Shown: positions 1 to 6,174 of the stretch, one piece after another
How the letters are laid out: each line of letters opens with the position of its first letter
Numbering within the stretch: position 1 is the first letter of the stretch
Virus record (IMG/VR): IMGVR_UViG_3300037247_001071
Location: 1-52,884 of that record
Strand: one strand, 5' to 3'
DNA: 52,884 bases
Origin: a virus
Program-made: the position numbers and the translations under genes
Notes under the pieces: model-generated
What the model was told of the DNA's origin: nothing
The model's database searches: none
The model's input: only the letters and a program-made list of their open reading frames with translations

Positions 1-114
1 TTTCTTGCCTCGGGCGACTACGCGAAGGAGCCGGCAGTAGCGCCACTCGTCCTTTACGTGAATGCGAAACCCGGAGGTGCGACCGGGCATGCTGTCGGTG
101 TAGACGGTTTCCAT
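1..114 (-). CDS. Hypothetical protein, 5' part only (full copy at 47875-48180)
   Basis: These are the first 38 codons of the 101-residue protein encoded in full at 47875-48180. The window edge removes the rest. The visible part is the same as the full copy, starting METVYTDSMPGR. No domain is recognised in it. It is the next gene downstream of the variable small gene in the leftward cluster. Confidence 0.85.
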   Translation of the reverse strand, partial: METVYTDSMPGRTSGFRIHVKDEWRYCRLLRVVARGKK

Positions 115-117
115 GGT

Positions 118-312
118 TTACTTGTCCCTTCTACGAAGCCAGCGAATTATGCTGACGTTCACATGGTAGCCCTTGTCCCACTGGCGCCCCAACAAACGGA
201 ACGCATCGTCTACGCTCAAGTCGCCCGCCTTGACGCGCTCACGAATGCGGTGGCCGCCCGGCCTCACGAGATCACCTCGACGTCGGCGCGTTTTAGCTAA
301 GGTCAAGGTCAA
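118..312 (-). CDS. Variable small basic protein, long allele (64 aa)
   Basis: The gene starts at a TTG inside the end of the upstream gene, with a GGGGAG ribosome site 7 nt before it. The ends (MTLTLAK at the start, WLRRRDK at the end) are shared with the 43-residue allele at 48184-48315, but the middle is unrelated. The middle here (RERVKAGDLSVDDAF, then a Trp and a WLRRR end) resembles small helical proteins I recall from other phage genomes, with no known function. Start and stop lie at equivalent sites in both alleles, and the 63-bp size difference is exactly 21 codons. That supports a translated gene with an exchangeable core. Confidence 0.65.
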   Translation of the reverse strand: MTLTLAKTRRRRGDLVRPGGHRIRERVKAGDLSVDDAFRLLGRQWDKGYHVNVSIIRWLRRRDK

Positions 313-481
313 GCTCCCCTTTCAGCATACCCAACATGGCACGCAAGACTTTCTCGTTCACGAATACCCACATATCCGATTGACCGCTGGAAGACAAGGC
401 ATCGATAAGTATGTCCCCTTCGGGGTCTGGGGTGCCATCGGTGGTGTAGGTCCATCCCCCAGCGGTCCACGTAATTTTCAC
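293..481 (-). CDS. Hypothetical protein (62 aa)
   Basis: This small acidic protein begins MKITWTAGGWTYTTDG. It overlaps the RNA ligase stop by 4 nt (ATGA type) and the TTG start of the next gene by 20 nt, so it is probably translationally coupled. Its last codons (LDLDLS) are a short internal repeat, and the same bases in another frame form the start of the variable gene. No domain is recognised. The identical copy is at 48296-48484. Confidence 0.7.
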   Translation of the reverse strand: MKITWTAGGWTYTTDGTPDPEGDILIDALSSSGQSDMWVFVNEKVLRAMLGMLKGELDLDLS

Positions 482-1149
482 GGGTGCACTCCTTTCGGGC
501 GGTTGTCCGCCGTGAGCTTGAGTTTTGTGCCGAACGCGGAGATGATGAGCCCCTCGCCCGGTATGGGTTCGGCCTGGCCGAGGGAGGCGGCGTCGACATA
601 GGATCGGTGCAGGACCGCTTCTAGTGCGACCGCAATGTGTTTCAGGCTGAATGGCGCCTTCTCCACGAGCACGGGCACGGTCGCCAGCTGATCGGGCACC
701 CCCAGCCCGTCACCGGTGCGGAAGGCCTCGAACTTCTCGGGCGGGTGCCTGTGCCAGTGGAACAGGAAAAACGTCCTCTCGTCGAGTCCTAGGGGGTTCT
801 TCTGGATCCCGGGGCCGGCCCACTCGCCATAGTGGTAGCCTTCGCCCAGAAACTCCACGAGGGCGGATTCATTGGCCCGGACCCAGGCGGCGAAGCCGTA
901 GTTGTCGCGGCATTCGCGCTTCTGGATCGTGCGGCCGGTGTCATGGTCCACCATGCGGGGGATGTCGGGCTCGATAGCCCGCTTGCGGCTGCCGATGCAG
1001 GTGACGCGAAGATCAGTATCTTCTGGGTGCCGTGGATTCTCCTGGGCGACGACGATCAGCCCGTTCGTGCCGTCGATCTTTTCGGTGACCGACATGGTCG
1101 CGCCCGCCAGCCGGGCGATTTTCGGGTAGGGTTCGAACATCTGTGTCAC
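478..1149 (-). CDS. RNA ligase family protein (Rnl2-like nucleotidyltransferase)
   Basis: The 223-residue protein has the covalent nucleotidyltransferase signature. Motif I is EKIDGTNG, with the nucleophile lysine at residue 24. A motif III-like segment is YGEWAGPG, motif IV is GEGLII near residue 200, and motif V-type lysines follow in TKLKL. It should join RNA 3'-OH to 5'-phosphate ends using ATP. I see no polynucleotide kinase/phosphatase partner in the genome. The GTG start is favoured because the whole upstream leader, including the first three codons (Met-Thr-Gln), is duplicated in front of the small terminase gene at 6261. It is smaller than T4 Rnl2 (334 residues), so the C-terminal domain appears absent. 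A second copy is at 48481-49152. Confidence 0.8.
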   Translation of the reverse strand: MTQMFEPYPKIARLAGATMSVTEKIDGTNGLIVVAQENPRHPEDTDLRVTCIGSRKRAIEPDIPRMVDHDTGRTIQKRECRDNYGFAAWVRANESALVEFLGEGYHYGEWAGPGIQKNPLGLDERTFFLFHWHRHPPEKFEAFRTGDGLGVPDQLATVPVLVEKAPFSLKHIAVALEAVLHRSYVDAASLGQAEPIPGEGLIISAFGTKLKLTADNRPKGVHP

Positions 1150-1230
1150 TTTCTATGATACCTGTGTCCCGGTACCCCAGGGTATATACTATATTACACA
1201 CTACCCCCTATAGAACAGGGGGGTCGTGTT
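1142..1230 (-). promoter_or_regulatory. Shared leader element, copy upstream of RNA ligase
   Basis: Read on the minus strand, this ~88-nt block matches 6179-6269 (upstream of terS) with about a dozen differences. Common parts are ACGACCC, a hairpin with a CCCCCT/AGGGGG stem and GTTCTAT loop, the run TGTGTAATATAGTATATACC, and a GGTACCGGGACA box. The match extends through ACACAG, the second and third codons. A -10-like TATAGT is present but no convincing -35, so an activator or phage factor may be needed. Whether it acts as promoter, operator or RNA leader cannot be told from sequence alone. Confidence 0.7.
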
Positions 1231-1289
1231 TTTACTTCACACACAACCCCCGGGGCAGCGCACGGCATAACCCCCGGGGTTCGTGGCGC

Positions 1290-2027
1290 TTAGAACGCCA
1301 GCGCCACCTCCGTGTCCACGGCCTCGTGCAGTCGGATCGTGCGACCCACGAGGCGCTCCGCGTTGGAGCCCTTCAGGGTCTCGGTGACAGCGTTGAAGAA
1401 GGTCCAGGCTGTGTCGCGGCCGTGCTCTTCGTGGCTCGGTGACTCGAACTCACTCAGGATCGCCGGGATCTTCGATGCGGGCAACCCGCCGCTGCGGACC
1501 AACCTCATGAGCGTACGATCCACCGCCGGCTCCATGAACGCCGTTTCGCGGTACGTGGTGTACCGGGCGGCGAGGCGGTCGGCTTCACCTAGCAGCCGGT
1601 CGAGTCCGGACTCCACACGGCCCGGCAAGTCCCGCCGGCAGTACATGGTGTTCTTGCGAGAGACCCTCACCTCACCAGTGAAGGCGAGATTGTCGCAGAC
1701 GAACACCTGGGAGCCCCCCACGAGGGACGCGGCGAAAGACTGGTCCAGGGAACCACGGATCCCGAGCGCCATGGTCCAGTCCGGGCTCACTGCCGAGCCC
1801 GGGTCCAGGATCAGGAGGCCGAAGTAGCGGAGTCCGTTCTTCGAGAGCGCGATTCGCTCCTCACGGATTTCGATCCCTCGCTCCTTGACGGAGTCCACCA
1901 CGGTGTCGCGGAGTACATCATGGGGCAAGGGGTAGTGACGGCTCCCGAGGATCTCGGGCTCGGGGACGCAACGCAGTTCGTCAAGCGTGGCGAACTTCGC
2001 ACCAGAATCCAGAGCAAGCGTGGACAT
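1290..2027 (-). CDS. DUF932 family protein
   Basis: The 245-residue protein matches the DUF932 (phage/plasmid-like) pattern: a central GSQVFVCDNLAFTGE segment, a basic middle (RVSRKNT), and a C-terminal TAWTFFNAVTETLKG block. DUF932 proteins are common in phages and plasmids and their biochemical role is unknown. The ATG follows a GGAAC site. It has its own strong promoter at 2079-2106 overlapped by a palindrome, so it is probably controlled separately from the methyltransferase gene upstream. The 140 bp between it and the ligase gene hold the shared leader element. A second copy is at 49293-50030. Confidence 0.8.
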   Translation of the reverse strand: MSTLALDSGAKFATLDELRCVPEPEILGSRHYPLPHDVLRDTVVDSVKERGIEIREERIALSKNGLRYFGLLILDPGSAVSPDWTMALGIRGSLDQSFAASLVGGSQVFVCDNLAFTGEVRVSRKNTMYCRRDLPGRVESGLDRLLGEADRLAARYTTYRETAFMEPAVDRTLMRLVRSGGLPASKIPAILSEFESPSHEEHGRDTAWTFFNAVTETLKGSNAERLVGRTIRLHEAVDTEVALAF

Positions 2028-2078
2028 ACTGGTTCCTTTCGGTGGGGGCGTGGCAAGTTGCCGTGCCGATTGTACTCA

Positions 2079-2106
2079 AGTATACCCGGTATACCAGAAT
2101 CGTCAA
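2079..2106 (-). promoter_or_regulatory. Sigma70-like promoter with palindromic operator for the DUF932 gene
   Basis: On the minus strand there is TTGACG (2101-2106), a 16-nt spacer and TATACT (2079-2084). A 15-nt odd palindrome, GTATACCCGGTATAC (2080-2094), covers part of the spacer and the -10 box, the right place for a repressor. It resembles the TATACCC...GGTACC block in the shared leader elements, so one regulator might bind both. The repeat copy is at 50082-50109. Confidence 0.6.
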
Positions 2107-2125
2107 GGAGGATCCCGTAAGTGGT

Positions 2126-2686
2126 CTAACTGTCGGCCTTTGTGAACATGTAGATTTCGAAGCTGCGGCACTTGTGGATGGACGGACAGGTTAGGCAATT
2201 CCACCCGCAGACGTTGCCGATTTCCATGGCCACGTTAACGCTGCCGTCTTGATAGATGCCAGCGTTCGTCCACCCCGCCAGCGGCACGTCACGGCGCACT
2301 GTGACGTACGCCACCCCGCCGGGCCGTAGCGCGGTCAGGATCCCTTGTACCACGAACATACGTTCCGCGGCGGTTGGGAGGGTGTCCAGGACGTGCGTGC
2401 AAAACACCACGTCAAAAGTCCCCATGGCGTGTTTGCCGCCTTCGGGGCAATGCACGGGGTCAAATCCCATGGCGTCTGCGCCGAGCCCCCGGAGCTCTTC
2501 AACGTCCTTCCCGTAGCCACACCCGTAATCCAGAACGCGCAGGCTCTTTTTGTAAAGGACATGCCCTTGCGTCGCAAGCCACCTACAAGGCACGCTCCAG
2601 GTTTTGCGGGTGAGCGCAGTGCGCCCAGACGCCTCGCGATGTTGGTGGATGATCTCGCTGGTGCTTGGTTCGTTGACGGTAGTCAT
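2126..2686 (-). CDS. Class I SAM-dependent methyltransferase with Cys-rich C-terminus
   Basis: The start is the ATG at 2686, 7 nt after a perfect GGAGGT; a GTG nine bases earlier is less well placed. The 186-residue protein has the SAM-binding motif VLDYGCGYGKD, an acidic residue after strand 2 (GFDPVHC), and a DVVFCTHVLDTL motif IV region, so it is a Rossmann methyltransferase. The target is unknown. The C-terminus carries CGWNCLTCPSIHKC, a four-cysteine cluster that could bind metal and is unusual in this fold. It lies directly downstream of the Gp88-like gene, so the two may act together. A second copy is at 50129-50689. Confidence 0.75.
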   Translation of the reverse strand: MTTVNEPSTSEIIHQHREASGRTALTRKTWSVPCRWLATQGHVLYKKSLRVLDYGCGYGKDVEELRGLGADAMGFDPVHCPEGGKHAMGTFDVVFCTHVLDTLPTAAERMFVVQGILTALRPGGVAYVTVRRDVPLAGWTNAGIYQDGSVNVAMEIGNVCGWNCLTCPSIHKCRSFEIYMFTKADS

Positions 2687-2698
2687 TATGGCCACCTC

Positions 2699-3457
2699 CT
2701 AGTGTACCACGAACGCACCGGCATCGGCCGGGTTCGTGTTGCCCTTGAATGTGAGCCCCGCGACGGTGCCGGGGGGATCCATGAATCGCGCGTCGGTTTC
2801 GTCGGCGTCCAGCACCGGGAAGCCCTTCCACGTGGCGGGGAGCTCTCCGCTGAATACTATCGCGACGTTGCCGCCGGCGGCGAGCACACGGACGCAATCG
2901 TTGTCATTGTCTCCGGAACGGGAAACCGTTACGTGGTAGTTTTCCCAGCTGGCCCGGCGGGTGTTCTTTGTGTAATCGTAGAATTGCACCCTCGGGAACT
3001 GTTGCGCGAAGTTCCACGCGGGGATCACGTCGCTTGTGCCATTCAAGCGGATTGCGGGCAGCATGCCGAGTCTCTCTGCCTTGCGTGCATGCTGGCGGAT
3101 TTCTTCGCGGAGCAGCGCCCAGAACACGGGCCTAGCGTACAGGAACAGCGCCGTTTTCCAGACTCGGGAGTTGCGCGACGGTCTGAAGACCATTTGCCCG
3201 CTACTGTGTCCGAGACATGCGACGCGACACCCCGCGGTTGCCCATGGACACATATCGCGTCCGGACTCTGTGGCTGGGGACAAGTAGGCGACGGCCGTAA
3301 GAATGCCCTTCTTCTCCCCTTTGAGGATCTTGACGGAAGCGCCTAGGATCCTAGGGTTTCGGGGCAACCGCGCGGCTCGCATTTGGGGTGTGGCGCGTGG
3401 ATCGGTTTGGACGCTTGTCCATGCGGCATGGACTAGGTCGTGCAGTTTCCTTTGCAC
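2699..3457 (-). CDS. Gp88-like Cys-containing phage protein
   Basis: The 252-residue protein starts at GTG with an AAGG site 7 nt upstream. It has a cysteine motif (MCPWATAGCRVACLG), preceded by YLSPAT and followed by basic segments. This pattern recalls the phage 'gene 88 protein' family (CPxAxxGCxxxC), whose function is unknown; the assignment is from memory. The three cysteines could hold an iron-sulfur cluster, but there is no classic CX3CX2C radical-SAM motif. Its end is 12 nt before the methyltransferase start. A second copy is at 50702-51460. Confidence 0.6.
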   Translation of the reverse strand: MQRKLHDLVHAAWTSVQTDPRATPQMRAARLPRNPRILGASVKILKGEKKGILTAVAYLSPATESGRDMCPWATAGCRVACLGHSSGQMVFRPSRNSRVWKTALFLYARPVFWALLREEIRQHARKAERLGMLPAIRLNGTSDVIPAWNFAQQFPRVQFYDYTKNTRRASWENYHVTVSRSGDNDNDCVRVLAAGGNVAIVFSGELPATWKGFPVLDADETDARFMDPPGTVAGLTFKGNTNPADAGAFVVH

Positions 3458-3459
3458 GG

Positions 3460-3678
3460 CTAGACCTTTTCCAGGTTACCGAAGTTGAAGTGTCGTGCGC
3501 GACCGAGTGGGTCGATTTCGTCAACGGCTACGAATGGTCCACCCTTCTTGCAGAGTCCGCAGCTGCACACTTGAATGATCCAGCGTGACAGCCCTTCTCC
3601 GCCTACGTACTGTCCGGTGTTCCGAAGGAATTCTCTGGTGAGGCGGACGCGGGTTCCGGGTTCTGGTTTCGCTCTCAT
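3460..3678 (-). CDS. Small hypothetical protein with CSCGLC motif (72 aa)
   Basis: Begins MRAKPEPGTRVRL and contains VCSCGLCKKGG near residue 40, a compact cysteine knuckle that could bind zinc. The first part (GTRVRLTREFL) is a short beta-rich opening seen in many small phage proteins. It overlaps the upstream gene by 4 nt (ATGA). No function can be assigned. A second copy is at 51463-51681. Confidence 0.65.
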   Translation of the reverse strand: MRAKPEPGTRVRLTREFLRNTGQYVGGEGLSRWIIQVCSCGLCKKGGPFVAVDEIDPLGRARHFNFGNLEKV

Positions 3679-3983
3679 TTCGTGCCTTTCCAGCTGGCGT
3701 TGGCGTACGAGCGCGCCTTTACAAGCGCGATCTTGAGAGTAGTGTGTTCCTGGAACGCACCCACCGTTTGGATCTGGCCACTTCGGTTAGAGAAGCGGAC
3801 AGTGTATCTGGGAAACCCGTTAGGGCTCTCGGAACTGACGAAGTAAACACCACGCTTGCCCCGGTAGCTGCCAGGGAACACGATGCTGGAGACGCGGGAC
3901 TTGAAGAGCCGCATAGTGGCGGGGTCGAACCATGAATGTCCAGTCTCGCCATTTCGTTGCTTGATGTCACCAAGGGTGAACAC
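3675..3983 (-). CDS. Hypothetical protein (102 aa)
   Basis: Starts at GTG after an excellent GGAAGGAG site. The sequence is rich in aromatic and basic residues (HSWFDPATMRLFKSRV, then YFVSSESPNGFPRYTVR) and looks like a small beta-rich folded domain. I recognise the general look from other phage early regions but no named family. It is coupled to the next gene by a 4-nt overlap. A second copy is at 51678-51986. Confidence 0.65.
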   Translation of the reverse strand: MFTLGDIKQRNGETGHSWFDPATMRLFKSRVSSIVFPGSYRGKRGVYFVSSESPNGFPRYTVRFSNRSGQIQTVGAFQEHTTLKIALVKARSYANASWKGTK

Positions 3984-3999
3984 AGTAGACTCCTTCCGG

Positions 4000-4080
4000 T
4001 TAGTCGGACTCGCCGCGCATAAGGGCTACGATGCGGGCCACGACATGGATCAGCATGACAACCGCGAGACTGCTCCACAT
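4000..4080 (-). CDS. Micro-protein with one membrane segment (26 aa)
   Basis: A 26-residue reading frame (MWSSLAVVMLIHVVARIVAL, then MRGESD) sits behind a strong GGAGAA site. Its start overlaps the stop of the preceding gene (TAATG). It is almost entirely one hydrophobic helix with a charged tail. Position, ribosome site and overlap all support translation; function is unknown. A second copy is at 52003-52083. Confidence 0.55.
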   Translation of the reverse strand: MWSSLAVVMLIHVVARIVALMRGESD

Positions 4081-4256
4081 TATGCTTTCTCCTGACACTT
4101 CTGGCATTGTCCGGTGATCAGGTATTCGCGTCGGCTTAACTCACTTGTGAAGTCTGTAGCCTTGCCGTCGCAGTATGCGCACTCGTCTGCGAGGATCGCC
4201 GTGCGTCGGCGAGGAAAGAAGTTGTCAACGGGACGGCGTGGTCCGGGGTCGGCCAT
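4080..4256 (-). CDS. Small zinc-ribbon protein (58 aa)
   Basis: The frame starts at the ATG at 4254-4256 and ends overlapping the next start. It has two CxxC knuckles, ECAYC near residue 26 and QCQKC near residue 52, separated by SRREYLITG. The ending REYLITGQCQKCQ resembles a motif I recall at the C-terminus of many small phage proteins. Likely one zinc ion is bound. The role is unknown; nucleic-acid or RNA polymerase binding are possibilities. A second copy is at 52083-52259. Confidence 0.65.
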   Translation of the reverse strand: MADPGPRRPVDNFFPRRRTAILADECAYCDGKATDFTSELSRREYLITGQCQKCQEKA

Positions 4257-4257
4257 G

Positions 4258-4365
4258 TTACTGTCCGTCCACGAGGTTGACCAGCGAGGTCAGGATTTGT
4301 GTTGCGGCGTAGAACGCGAAGGTGATGGGAACGAGGATCGCAGCGGCTTTCCAGCGGTAGTCCAT
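4258..4365 (-). CDS. Micro-protein with one membrane segment (35 aa)
   Basis: Starts MDYRWKAAAILVPITFAFYA after a GAGGAGG site and overlaps the previous stop (TAATG). It has a single hydrophobic helix of about 22 residues with a short polar tail. Together with the 26-residue protein it forms a pair of tiny membrane proteins in the early leftward cluster. Host takeover or superinfection exclusion are possible but unproven. A second copy is at 52261-52368. Confidence 0.6.
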   Translation of the reverse strand: MDYRWKAAAILVPITFAFYAATQILTSLVNLVDGQ

Positions 4366-4526
4366 TACTTCCTCCTCTGTTGCGCGTCTCTGCGTTGATG
4401 CTCCAGCTTCGCCAGCAAAAGATCTCGTGTGATTTTTGTGGCGAGAGCAACACGGTGTGGGTCGTTCGACTTGAGCGCTTCGGCGATTGCCTCTGCAATC
4501 TGTTGCGCGATCACTGTCGAGGACAT
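4365..4526 (-). CDS. Small helical protein (53 aa)
   Basis: Begins MSSTVIAQQIAEAIAEALKS and ends in a basic stretch (HQRRDAQQRRK). Predicted to be all helical. It is the first gene after the 450-bp noncoding region and is coupled to the next start by TAATG. GGGTAG lies upstream as a ribosome site. No family recognised. A second copy is at 52368-52529. Confidence 0.6.
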   Translation of the reverse strand: MSSTVIAQQIAEAIAEALKSNDPHRVALATKITRDLLLAKLEHQRRDAQQRRK

Positions 4527-4973
4527 GTCTACCCTCCGTTCTTGCCGCCTTCATTGGCGACACTTCAGACTATCATGTGGAAGCGTATCTGTCCAATGGA
4601 ATTGGCAAGTAAACTCTAACTCGTGGTGTGATAGGCAGTTATGGTAGTCGCACGAGAGACTACAGAGCACCAGTACAGTGATAGGCGTGGATCGGGGTGG
4701 TGCGGCTCGGACCCAATTGGTCCAGCCCGCACGTACAGCATGGTATGCACCGTCCCGCCCCGAAAGTATAAGGCATGCGCGTGGTGTGGTGCGGTCCGCT
4801 CCGTTACTGTAAGCGCCGTGCCAGGTTAGGGGTGTAGCAAGTAGCGTGCCGGGTGGGGTGGGTATGGTTTTTGCATGGGCGGACCGGGGGGAGGGGGGAA
4901 CTTCACCCCTTAGTATATGGGTGTGGCTGTGAACACGCCTGGGTATATAGGCTCCGAACCAGGGGCCGGGAGG
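4527..4973. other. Noncoding region with hairpin and G-rich tracts
   Basis: About 447 bp without a credible gene. It contains an imperfect hairpin at 4700-4732 (arms GTGCGG...GGACC and GGTCC...CCGCAC, AT-rich tip). Several G runs lie on the plus strand at about 4829-4898 (GGGTGGGGTGGG, then GGGGGGAGGGGGG). Two AT-rich words follow, TTAGTATATGGG and GGGTATATAGG, which resemble part of the shared leader element. It could be a replication origin, a packaging or terminus region, or a structured leader. The right copy of the overlap ends inside it. Confidence 0.5.
4569..4596 (-). promoter_or_regulatory. Possible promoter for the small-gene cluster
   Basis: On the minus strand there is TTGGAC (4591-4596), a 16-nt spacer and GATAGT (4569-4574). 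The match to sigma70 boxes is only moderate. It is about 45 bp upstream of the first small gene and just inside the long noncoding region, which is a sensible location. The repeat copy is at 52572-52599. Confidence 0.35.
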
Positions 4974-5330
4974 TTAGAGCGCTGCCTGAGCGGCCTGAGC
5001 GGCTGCTTTTAGCCGACTTACGACTCTAACACGTGCTTCCAGAATCGCTTCGGGGGTCGGGATGCCGGGGGTGCCCCGCAAGAGCTGCAGAGCATCGATG
5101 CAATCGATGATCTCGGGCGGGAACTTCAGGAGCCGCATCGCTTTGGGTAGATCTTGACCCTCTACAAGCACAGTGCCCTCCTCGACGCGACCGTACCCCA
5201 GGTACTTCTGGAGCCGTCGCGCCCGCATCGCAGCACCGGTGGGGATCTCGATGTAGACGCGGGTGCGCCTACCGGCCCTGCGGATCATCAATTTGCTGAA
5301 AATCGCCCAAATCGGAAAGTCCGCTTCCAT
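4974..5330 (-). CDS. Hypothetical protein (118 aa)
   Basis: The ATG at 5330 lies within the end of the HTH gene upstream (61-nt overlap). The sequence (MEADFPIWAIFSKLMIRRAG, later RRLQKYLGYGRVEEG) is mixed alpha/beta with a basic first third and an Ala-rich C-terminal helix. No motif or family recognised. It is the last gene before the noncoding region and follows the putative regulator, so it may share its transcript. Confidence 0.6.
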   Translation of the reverse strand: MEADFPIWAIFSKLMIRRAGRRTRVYIEIPTGAAMRARRLQKYLGYGRVEEGTVLVEGQDLPKAMRLLKFPPEIIDCIDALQLLRGTPGIPTPEAILEARVRVVSRLKAAAQAAQAAL

Positions 5331-5664
5331 CGATGTAACTCCTTACGGTAGCGATGATTTCGCAAACTCGGTCCCCAGACACCTGGAGCTCCACCTTGAT
5401 CTCTCGCACGGTGTAGCCCTGCATCCGCATGACCAAGATTGCGCGGTCGAGATCTCCCCACCCGCGAAGCATTGGCTGCAGGCAGACAATCAGGCTCTCC
5501 CACGCCTCTGCAGGGGAACAAGCCTCGGGACCGGGGGCGTTCCCCTGTAGGACAAGTGCGCCGCGCCGATGGGTCGCAGCGTACTGAAGGCCCTCCAACC
5601 CGGTCGTGGTTCTCCGCGGGAGGCGGGGGGTGTCCGCCAGCACGAGCAAAATGGGAGCATTCAT
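5269..5664 (-). CDS. HTH protein with sigma region 4-like domain
   Basis: With the ATG at 5664 the protein has 131 residues; a TTG start 63 nt upstream is possible but lacks a ribosome site. Residues 71-111 (LDRAILVMRMQGYTVREIKVEL, then a turn and recognition helix ending ATVRSYI) look like a sigma-factor region 4 helix-turn-helix. The N-terminal 65 residues are not recognised, and there is no region 2, so it is not a full sigma factor. It is the first gene behind the strong leftward promoter at 6013-6041. That makes it a candidate early regulator of the phage, for example of the -35-less leader elements. Its start codon overlaps that of the divergent GIY-YIG gene. Confidence 0.6.
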   Translation of the reverse strand: MNAPILLVLADTPRLPRRTTTGLEGLQYAATHRRGALVLQGNAPGPEACSPAEAWESLIVCLQPMLRGWGDLDRAILVMRMQGYTVREIKVELQVSGDRVCEIIATVRSYIDGSGLSDLGDFQQIDDPQGR

Positions 5665-6016
5665 GAAAGACCCCGAGGACCCTTTCTCCGTCACCCGAGA
5701 GTCATTCGTTCCGTTCAACGCCGACAAACCGCCACTCCTTTACCCAGGGGTGTACATCTTTCTGAAGAAGGACAAGGCAGTCTACGTCGGCGAGAGCGGG
5801 AACATTCCCAGGCGACTGAAGGAGCACCGCCGGAAGAAGTGGTTCGAGGAAGGCCTCGAAATACGCATCCTGTGGTGTGCTGACGATCAAGTCCGACTCG
5901 TGGCGGAGACTGTCATGATTCTTCGTGAGCGGCCGAGATTCAACCGCGTCATCAAGATCGGCCTGACCCAAACAGGGCGAGTCTATGGCCTGAACTTCCT
6001 TCGGTCATCTAGATGA
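5663..6016 (+). CDS. GIY-YIG nuclease domain protein
   Basis: Starting at the ATG at 5663 (GGGAG site upstream) the protein has 117 residues. It shows the GIY motif as GVYIF (29-33), YIG as VYVGES (40-45), the conserved Arg in PRRLKEH (49-55), and a glutamate-containing helix (AETVMILRERPRFN). This is a free-standing, UvrC-type GIY-YIG fold of normal domain size. It could be a homing-type or DNA-repair-like nuclease. It stands alone on the plus strand between the leftward early promoter and the leftward genes, with antisense transcription expected across it, which suggests insertion as an independent cassette. Confidence 0.8.
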   Translation: MKDPEDPFSVTRESFVPFNADKPPLLYPGVYIFLKKDKAVYVGESGNIPRRLKEHRRKKWFEEGLEIRILWCADDQVRLVAETVMILRERPRFNRVIKIGLTQTGRVYGLNFLRSSR

Positions 6017-6041
6017 TAGCACATCCTATGCCATTTGTCAA
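6013..6041 (-). promoter_or_regulatory. Strong leftward sigma70-like promoter
   Basis: On the minus strand there is a perfect TTGACA (6036-6041), a 17-nt spacer and TATCAT (6013-6018). Transcription would start near 6006, cross the GIY-YIG gene in antisense, and reach the HTH gene at 5664 and the rest of the leftward arm. It is one of the two best promoter matches in the window (with 46160-46188) and a good candidate for the main early promoter. Confidence 0.65.
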
Positions 6042-6174
6042 GTGGATTCTCAAGTTTTTTCAACAGCGAAACTACAGAAAGTGTACAGGATGTGGTCAAC
6101 CCTGGGTGTGGTGTGCCGACTCTGGGGGACCTTGTCCCGGCCGGCGAGTCGTAAGTCCAGTAAAAGATGTGTAA

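Larger units (their letters stand above)
1..4881. repeat. Terminal overlap, left copy (repeated at 48067-52884)
   Basis: This segment recurs at the right end of the window. Before about position 128 the two copies are offset by 48,066, and after about position 296 by 48,003. They match apart from one block inside a small gene (118-312), where the left copy is 63 bp longer. The encoded proteins outside that block are identical in both copies. This is what an assembler produces from a circular or circularly permuted genome. A true long terminal repeat is possible but less likely, because replication would keep its copies identical. Confidence 0.95.
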
